A stretch of 39,582 nt of DNA from Candidatus Poribacteria bacterium (GTDB lineage Bacteria > Poribacteria > WGA-4E > UBA9662). The stretch spans positions 1 through 39,582 of the forward strand of contig DTUY01000414.1 of assembly GCA_012963885.1 (NCBI GenBank), in the 5' to 3' direction. The notes under the pieces are model-generated. The model saw only the letters and a program-made list of their open reading frames with translations, did not search any database and was not told where the DNA came from. Positions 35,012 through 39,582 of the stretch are shown piece by piece. A program made the translations under genes and the position numbers. Within the stretch, counting starts at the first letter, position 1. Each line of letters starts with the position of its first letter.

Positions 35012-35836
35012 ATGAAAAAAACTATACTCACCCGTTTGATGACAAGTCTAGTAACCGCTCTTTTCGCAACCTTGTTCTTTTTCCCTGGAGATACCAAAGC
35101 CAAAGTCAGCCGGGAAGGACTGATTCTCCACTACAGTTTTGACAAAAACTCGATCAAAGGGAAAGATATCACAGATCTATCTGGAAACAAAAACGATGGT
35201 CTCATCAAAGGTAAACAAAAAACTGTTAAAGGAAAAGTCAAGGAAGGTATGGAGTTTAGCGGCTCATCCCCGGACTATATTTCTGTTAGGAACCATCACT
35301 ACAAAAAGGCTGACATTGAAGCCATCACATTGATCGCGTGGGTGCAAAGCCCAAGCCGCGGTATGATTGCTTCATGGGATCGAAGCGAGTTTTTCCGCTT
35401 TGGCGTGGGTGACGATCAACTTGGAAATAACGATTTTATCGCTTTTGACACCTGTTGCGGAATTCACGACTGGCATGGGAAGGAAAAAATTACCGATGAC
35501 AAGTGGCATCATGTGGTTGCCCAGTTCGATGGGAAGAACAAGCGGATCTACGTTGACGGAAAACTTGATGCCGAGGTAAAGGCGCCGCACAAGGTCATGG
35601 GTAAGGTGATTACGCGTTACGGTTTTATTGGCATTGGATCAGAAGCTGGTGCTTTCGACGGCGGAATAGGTCCAAATTGGGCTTTTAGAGGCGTGATGGA
35701 TGAATTTTTTCTGTTTCATCGTGCGGTAACAGCTAAAGAGATTGCCCATATGGCCAAGGGACCGTCAGAACCATTTGCGGTTGATTCAAAGAAAAAACTG
35801 GCTATCAGTTGGGCCGAGATCAAGACCATCCAATAA
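35012..35836 (+). CDS. Secreted LamG/concanavalin-like domain protein
   Basis: 274 residues. MKKTILTRLMTSLVTALFAT followed by more hydrophobic residues is a Sec signal peptide, with cleavage likely near DTKAKV. The mature protein is one LamG/laminin-G-like jelly roll: LILHYSFDKNS, ITDLSGNKNDG, VKEGMEFSGSSPDYISV, ITLIAWVQSPS, KWHHVVAQFDGKNKRIYVDG, MDEFFLFHRAVTAKEIAHM. This is the standard LamG strand order, ending with the short W-x-x-I-K tail seen in poribacterial relatives. It probably binds carbohydrate or a surface partner outside the cell. Next gene downstream is convergent. Confidence 0.92.
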   Translation: MKKTILTRLMTSLVTALFATLFFFPGDTKAKVSREGLILHYSFDKNSIKGKDITDLSGNKNDGLIKGKQKTVKGKVKEGMEFSGSSPDYISVRNHHYKKADIEAITLIAWVQSPSRGMIASWDRSEFFRFGVGDDQLGNNDFIAFDTCCGIHDWHGKEKITDDKWHHVVAQFDGKNKRIYVDGKLDAEVKAPHKVMGKVITRYGFIGIGSEAGAFDGGIGPNWAFRGVMDEFFLFHRAVTAKEIAHMAKGPSEPFAVDSKKKLAISWAEIKTIQ

Positions 35837-36228
35837 TTTTGTTCAACACCCTGAAGGCGAGAGATCTGTAGAGGATTGCGGGGAAACCTCTATTGTTTGT
35901 TTTCCCAACTTTAGCAGTTTAGAACTCGTGGTCCATTGTGGTATTTTGACTCTGATTCATTTGATGATCTCCTTGTGACTTGGATAGTGCCTTTGTTCTT
36001 GAGAGTAAGCATATCACAGGATAGGCGAGTCTAACGAACGATGGGGCCCAGTCGTTTCCCCACTTGCTGGGCGACTGAGTTCTTTGGCTCCCTATTATAT
36101 CCTGCCAGAACACCCAGCGAAAAAGCTCATGACCCAGCTTATACTCTTGATCCGAAGCAAAGAGAGGATACCACTTATGAGGAGATAGATGGTTTTTCGC
36201 CCCGAGGCTCTGGTTGATGCGGATTGGC
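35837..36228. other. Convergent intergenic region with two competing inverted repeats
   Basis: 392 bases between convergent genes. No gene is seen. GCCCAG (36046-36051) pairs with CTGGGC (36067-36072), and the overlapping CAGTCG (36049-36054) pairs with CGACTG (36072-36077), so two alternative hairpins share arms. There is no long T-run, so they are at best weak bidirectional terminators. Confidence 0.35.
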
Positions 36229-37344
36229 TTAATGAATTACTGCACCATCTGCACCGAAACTGCTGCTAATCTGCCTCGGTTTGTAAGGAAACTTGTCTAG
36301 CTTTGATTCATTAATCTCCACACCGATACCCGGTCTATCAGGCACAACTAAGTAACCTGCATCACGCTCAAGCGGTTGAACAATGATCTCGTTAAAGGTA
36401 TCTGCGCCAATGTTACTTTCCATTAACACATAGTTAGGAATAGAAGCATCAAGTTGGACGAAGGCCGCGATGTTGACTGGACTTCCCATCAGGTGTGGAA
36501 AAACCCCGACAAAGGATGCTTCCGCCAGTGCGGCAATTTTCTTGCACTGGGTAATACCGCCGGCTAGCGAAACATCGGGACGAATTAAACTAACCGTTTT
36601 CTGGTCGATTAGACCTTTGAACTGCTGCACGTTATAGAACCGCTCGCCCGTTGCTATGGGGATATGAACATGGCGGGCCACATAGTCCAACGCATCCACG
36701 CTTTGCGGGGCCAGTGGATCTTCGTAATATAGGATTCTGAATGGAGCCAGTTCGTTAGCTAGAATGATGGCTTCGTCCGGCGTAAGGTTCCGGTGAATCT
36801 CAAGCCCTAGATCAATTTCGTATCCAATTGCCTCTCGAATGGTACTGACGATTTCTACCGCCATGGTGATTACCTGAGTTGAAGTTTGATTTTCCCAACC
36901 AGAAAAAAATGGCGATGTCCGTAGCGAATTAAATCCATTTTCAACGTTCCGAATGGCACTTGTAGCTCGCTCAGCAAGCGTATCTCCAGTAACATTATTA
37001 AAAACCTTGATCTTGTCTCGACACTTTCCTCCAAGTAACTGATACACCGGCAGGTTGACTGATTTGCCTAAGATATCCCACAGGGCAACGTCGATGGCAC
37101 TCATGGCGGCGTTCAGGACCGAGCCCATGAAATGAGTGTTTCTAGAAACCGCTTGATAATGATGCTCTATTCGAGTGGGATCTTTACCGATGTAATACTG
37201 GCTTAACTCCTGTATGGCATGATAGACGGTTTTCTGATGTGCCCATAATCCGGCTTCGCCATTGCCTACAATACCCTGGTCGGTGTAAACGCGGACCAGA
37301 AGAAAGCTGTCGACTAGAAATGGTGTTATCTGTGTGATTATCAT
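36229..37344 (-). CDS. Enolase-superfamily sugar-acid dehydratase (mandelate racemase/MLE type)
   Basis: 371 residues. Capping domain QITPFLVDSFLLVRVYTDQG and the hinge AMSAIDVALWDILGKSVNLPVYQLLGG are typical of mandelate-racemase-like enzymes. Metal ligands are the Asp/Glu near YEIDLGLEIHRNLT, the Glu in YYEDPLAPQ and the Glu in IATGERFYN. HLMGSPVNIAAF supplies a catalytic-type His. The strand-2 base region reads SLRTSPFFSGW, with Arg where many members have K-x-K, as in mannonate/galactonate dehydratase-like branches. It likely dehydrates an aldonic acid to a 2-keto-3-deoxy acid. Co-directional with the SDR (52-base gap) and amidohydrolase. The ATG at 37344 has GGAGA upstream. Confidence 0.9.
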   Translation of the reverse strand: MIITQITPFLVDSFLLVRVYTDQGIVGNGEAGLWAHQKTVYHAIQELSQYYIGKDPTRIEHHYQAVSRNTHFMGSVLNAAMSAIDVALWDILGKSVNLPVYQLLGGKCRDKIKVFNNVTGDTLAERATSAIRNVENGFNSLRTSPFFSGWENQTSTQVITMAVEIVSTIREAIGYEIDLGLEIHRNLTPDEAIILANELAPFRILYYEDPLAPQSVDALDYVARHVHIPIATGERFYNVQQFKGLIDQKTVSLIRPDVSLAGGITQCKKIAALAEASFVGVFPHLMGSPVNIAAFVQLDASIPNYVLMESNIGADTFNEIIVQPLERDAGYLVVPDRPGIGVEINESKLDKFPYKPRQISSSFGADGAVIH

Positions 37345-37396
37345 GTCACAATCTCCATGATTCAGGTGAGTTCACTGCTCAGACATAAATTGCTTG

Positions 37397-38167
37397 CTAC
37401 CGCCCCATCCATCCGCCATCCACAAGGATAATACTGCCATGAACATAATCGGAGGCTTTGGATGCCAAATAAACGACTATTCCCTTAAAGTCTTCAGGTT
37501 TTCCCCAATGTCCAGCCGGAATACGAGTCAAAATCTGTTCACTTCGCACTGGATCATTAATCAAGGCTTCATTCATGTCTGTCTCGATATATCCCGGTGC
37601 AATCGCATTGACGTTTACGCCTTTACTGGCCCATTCATTGGCAAAAGCCATGGTAAGTTGGCCTATTGCGCCCTTGCTGGCCGCATAACTGGGCACATTG
37701 ATACCACCCTGAAAAGTTAGGAGTGAAGCTGTAAAGATGATTTTTCCTGTTCCCCTCTCAATCATCCGCTTTCCAATCTCTCGAGTCAGAATAAACGGAG
37801 CGTTTTGGTTAACTTCAATAATCTTGTCCCAATAATCATCCAGATGCTCAGCGGCTGGCTTTCGTAAAGTTGTTCCGACATTATTCACCAATATGTCGAT
37901 GACTGGGAAATCAGTCTTTACTTGGTCGACAAATGAATATAGTGACTCACGATGGGCAAAATCACAACTGTATCCGTGAAAATCCCGGTTCACGGTCTTG
38001 ACTTCCTGCTCAATTTGGCTCCCATATGGTTCCATATCCCGACTGACTCCAATGATGTCTGCGCCAGCCTCTGCCAAACCAACTGCCATTGCTCTACCAA
38101 TTCCTCGTCTACATCCAGTAACCAAGGCAATCTTTCCGTCGAGTTGGAAATCATCAAGTACTGGCAT
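37397..38167 (-). CDS. Short-chain dehydrogenase/reductase (SDR)
   Basis: 256 residues, classical SDR. TGCRRGIGRAMAVGLAEAGAD is the T-G-x-x-x-G-I-G cofactor motif, NNVGTT is N-N-A-G-like, TASLLTFQGG carries the catalytic Ser, and YAASKGAIGQLT carries Y-x-x-x-K. VNAIAPGYIETDMNEAL follows. The layout is like gluconate-5-dehydrogenase and 3-oxoacyl-ACP-reductase-type SDRs. With an enolase-superfamily dehydratase and an amidohydrolase around it, sugar or sugar-acid oxidation is the best guess. The ATG at 38167 has AAGGAA upstream. Confidence 0.92.
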   Translation of the reverse strand: MPVLDDFQLDGKIALVTGCRRGIGRAMAVGLAEAGADIIGVSRDMEPYGSQIEQEVKTVNRDFHGYSCDFAHRESLYSFVDQVKTDFPVIDILVNNVGTTLRKPAAEHLDDYWDKIIEVNQNAPFILTREIGKRMIERGTGKIIFTASLLTFQGGINVPSYAASKGAIGQLTMAFANEWASKGVNVNAIAPGYIETDMNEALINDPVRSEQILTRIPAGHWGKPEDFKGIVVYLASKASDYVHGSIILVDGGWMGR

Positions 38168-38300
38168 AAATTAAGTTCCTTTTTAAAGCAATCATATAAT
38201 CTCTTCGGTTTTGAAGATCCTATTTTTCAGACCATCTCCTCGAGTACAAATCTAATTTTCGTCGATGAAACTATAACTGGGAATTGTAATCCTTCCATGG

Positions 38301-39128
38301 TCAACTGTCGAACCAAAGTTTTAAAGCGGTCTCTCCCAATATTACTGCTTTCTCAGCTTTTGATAATTCCATCTGTTGATCGAATATATTTAAATGTTGC
38401 TGATATGTTACTTTCGGAATCCATAAAGACGTGGGAAAATCACTTCCCCAGATACACCTTTCAGGTGTATAGGCGTTAATAATTTGACGTGTCATATCAA
38501 ACATATCCCGGCAAGGAAATTCTTCCGCAGATCCAGTAACGACAAATGAAAGTTTCGCATAGAGATTCTTAAATCGCGCCAGATCTAATATGATTTTCAA
38601 GTTGTCTGAATCAGGAAAATCCGACGCATTCAGATTGGCACAGTGATCTAATACCACCGATACCTCAGGAAAGGTCTCCATAAGTCTGGAAAGTGAACGG
38701 CAGTTCGGTGGATTCAGTAAAGCGCAAATAACCACATCGAGTTCACGAGCCGCTTCCCACAGTTGGTAGTGTTCCGGAAGTATTGAATCATCCGTCGGCC
38801 AAGCAGCGGAAACACGATTGCCACGAACACCGATCTGTCGGGCTTCCTTCATTAGATTAATCGACTCCAAGTCGAAAGGATCGAGATTCAGAACACCTGT
38901 AGCCCAACTGTTGTTTTCACGAACCGTGTCAATAGTTAATCGGTTATCGTGTTGATAAACAGTGAAGGTTTGAACTACAACAACGCGATCGACATTATTC
39001 TGTTTAACTTCCTTCTTCAAATCTTGAATGGTGCCACATCCTAGAGGGGGCAAATATGGATCAGTAATCTGAGGATATTGATTCACATCTTCAGAATAAA
39101 TGTGGGCGTGTGTATCAACAACAGGCAT
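38301..39128 (-). CDS. Amidohydrolase family protein (COG3618-like, possible sugar lactonase)
   Basis: About 275 residues. VDTHAHIYSEDVNQYP gives the H-x-H of strand 1. VVLDHCANLNASDFP near residue 160 contributes a His and CIWGSDFPTSLW the catalytic Asp. This is the compact amidohydrolase-2 layout, in which COG3618 members hydrolyse sugar lactones such as L-fucono- or L-rhamnonolactone. The start is ATG 39128, with AAGGAAA upstream; the TTG at 39167 has no ribosome site. First gene of the run with the SDR and dehydratase, which strengthens the lactonase idea (inference). Confidence 0.88.
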   Translation of the reverse strand: MPVVDTHAHIYSEDVNQYPQITDPYLPPLGCGTIQDLKKEVKQNNVDRVVVVQTFTVYQHDNRLTIDTVRENNSWATGVLNLDPFDLESINLMKEARQIGVRGNRVSAAWPTDDSILPEHYQLWEAARELDVVICALLNPPNCRSLSRLMETFPEVSVVLDHCANLNASDFPDSDNLKIILDLARFKNLYAKLSFVVTGSAEEFPCRDMFDMTRQIINAYTPERCIWGSDFPTSLWIPKVTYQQHLNIFDQQMELSKAEKAVILGETALKLWFDS

Positions 39129-39582
39129 AACAGAATTTCCTTTAATGAACTGTCCTAGCCAAGTCAAGGCTATGTTTATAAGGAGGATTCAGACTAAAGT
39201 ATGTTCTCTAAAATGGCACCTAACTACCTAGTCGATAGACCAAAAAATCACGGTTCCGTTCAGTACTACCTAATAGCACTACAATCACAACTAGGCAGCC
39301 ACCAGTTCCCGCTATCCCTACCAACCAATCTACCAATCCATCTTGGTTGGGAACACACCATCTCTAACCTTAAACCAAATCAAAACCCTAGTCAAGCGAG
39401 AACTGGAAAGCTACAGAAAACATCCAGACTTAATTCTCCAACACAGTTTTCAAGTTTCTACCCTCACCATCCTCTCCCAAATGGGCCAAGCTTACTTGCA
39501 AACAAAAAGGAACAGTCCTAGTTACTAAGTACCAGATCCGCTTTGTGCTGAAGCTGTTAATCCACTCCTACTAGGATATAGA
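39129..39582. other. Right-edge region with no assured gene
   Basis: 454 bases upstream of the amidohydrolase. A plus-strand frame from a TTG at 39343 to 39528 (61 codons, SLTLNQIKTLVKRELES then ILQHSFQVSTLTIL) could be a small gene, but it has no ribosome site and no recognised family. CCAACCAA (39321-39328) and TTGGTTGG (39343-39350) form a perfect 8-bp inverted repeat with a 14-base loop. The promoter of the minus-strand run should lie here. Confidence 0.25.

Noticed and set aside
34888-35142. Plus-strand gene before the LamG gene
   Set aside because: It overlaps the LamG signal peptide out of frame, and the LamG gene has its own ribosome site and a clear domain.
36046-36077. Rho-independent terminator between convergent genes
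   Set aside because: The hairpins have long loops (15-17 bases) and no T-run on either strand. Kept only as an inverted repeat.
1-39582. CRISPR arrays, tRNA or rRNA genes
   Set aside because: No regularly spaced direct repeats and no cloverleaf or rRNA-like sequence were seen on reading. No covariance-model search could be run.

Overview
The window reads as bacterial chromosome: 28 intact or near-intact genes, 1 frameshifted gene, 2 truncated genes and several gene relics. The best guess for the source is a Candidatus Poribacteria-like or related sponge/marine lineage (inference). Grounds: eight phytanoyl-CoA dioxygenase (PhyH)-type 2-oxoglutarate/Fe(II) oxygenases in under 40 kb, repeated TIM-barrel sugar-phosphate isomerase/epimerases, Gfo/Idh/MocA oxidoreductases, a secreted LamG protein and moderate GC. 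No rRNA, tRNA, CRISPR array or intact transposase was seen.

Layout. 1-2860: a sodium:solute symporter cut off at the left edge, probably at an insertion-sequence end, then about 2 kb of decayed gene fragments on both strands. 2868-4514 (+): a PhyH domain fused to HEAT-like repeats. 12054-4751 (-): a tight run of PhyH, RarA ATPase, PhyH, serine beta-lactamase-like hydrolase, PhyH, GH43-like propeller, a UGA-interrupted iodothyronine-deiodinase-like protein, and a frameshifted alpha/beta hydrolase. 19692-12417 (-): sugar or polyol metabolism (two isomerase/epimerases, doubled DUF5069, zinc alcohol dehydrogenase, Gfo/Idh/MocA, secreted unknown, nitrilase). 19939-24565 (+): divergent partner set (Gfo/Idh/MocA, GNAT, nitrilase, isomerase/epimerase, PhyH). 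24566-27261 (-): PP2C-phosphatase relic, PhyH, truncated metallo-beta-lactamase-fold lipoprotein, isomerase/epimerase. 27632-35836 (+): methyltransferase, GH32-like glycosidase, two adjacent PhyH, a 910-residue glycosidase-like protein, LamG protein. 39128-36229 (-): amidohydrolase, short-chain dehydrogenase, enolase-superfamily dehydratase, resembling an oxidative deoxysugar/sugar-acid route.

The genes together suggest uptake and breakdown of unusual sugars or glycans, with oxygenases, hydrolases and sugar dehydrogenases deployed side by side. The strongest discovery is at 5531-6121. A single in-frame TGA sits exactly where deiodinases carry selenocysteine (FGSxT-U-PPF), the frame stays open and homologous for 135 codons after it, and a bacterial SECIS-like hairpin with a GGUCA loop begins 15 nt past the TGA. 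An ordinary gene caller would split it into two hypothetical fragments. Second, one of the paired PhyH genes (30925-31743) has His-x-Gly where the iron-binding His-x-Asp is expected, the change known from 2-oxoglutarate-dependent halogenases.
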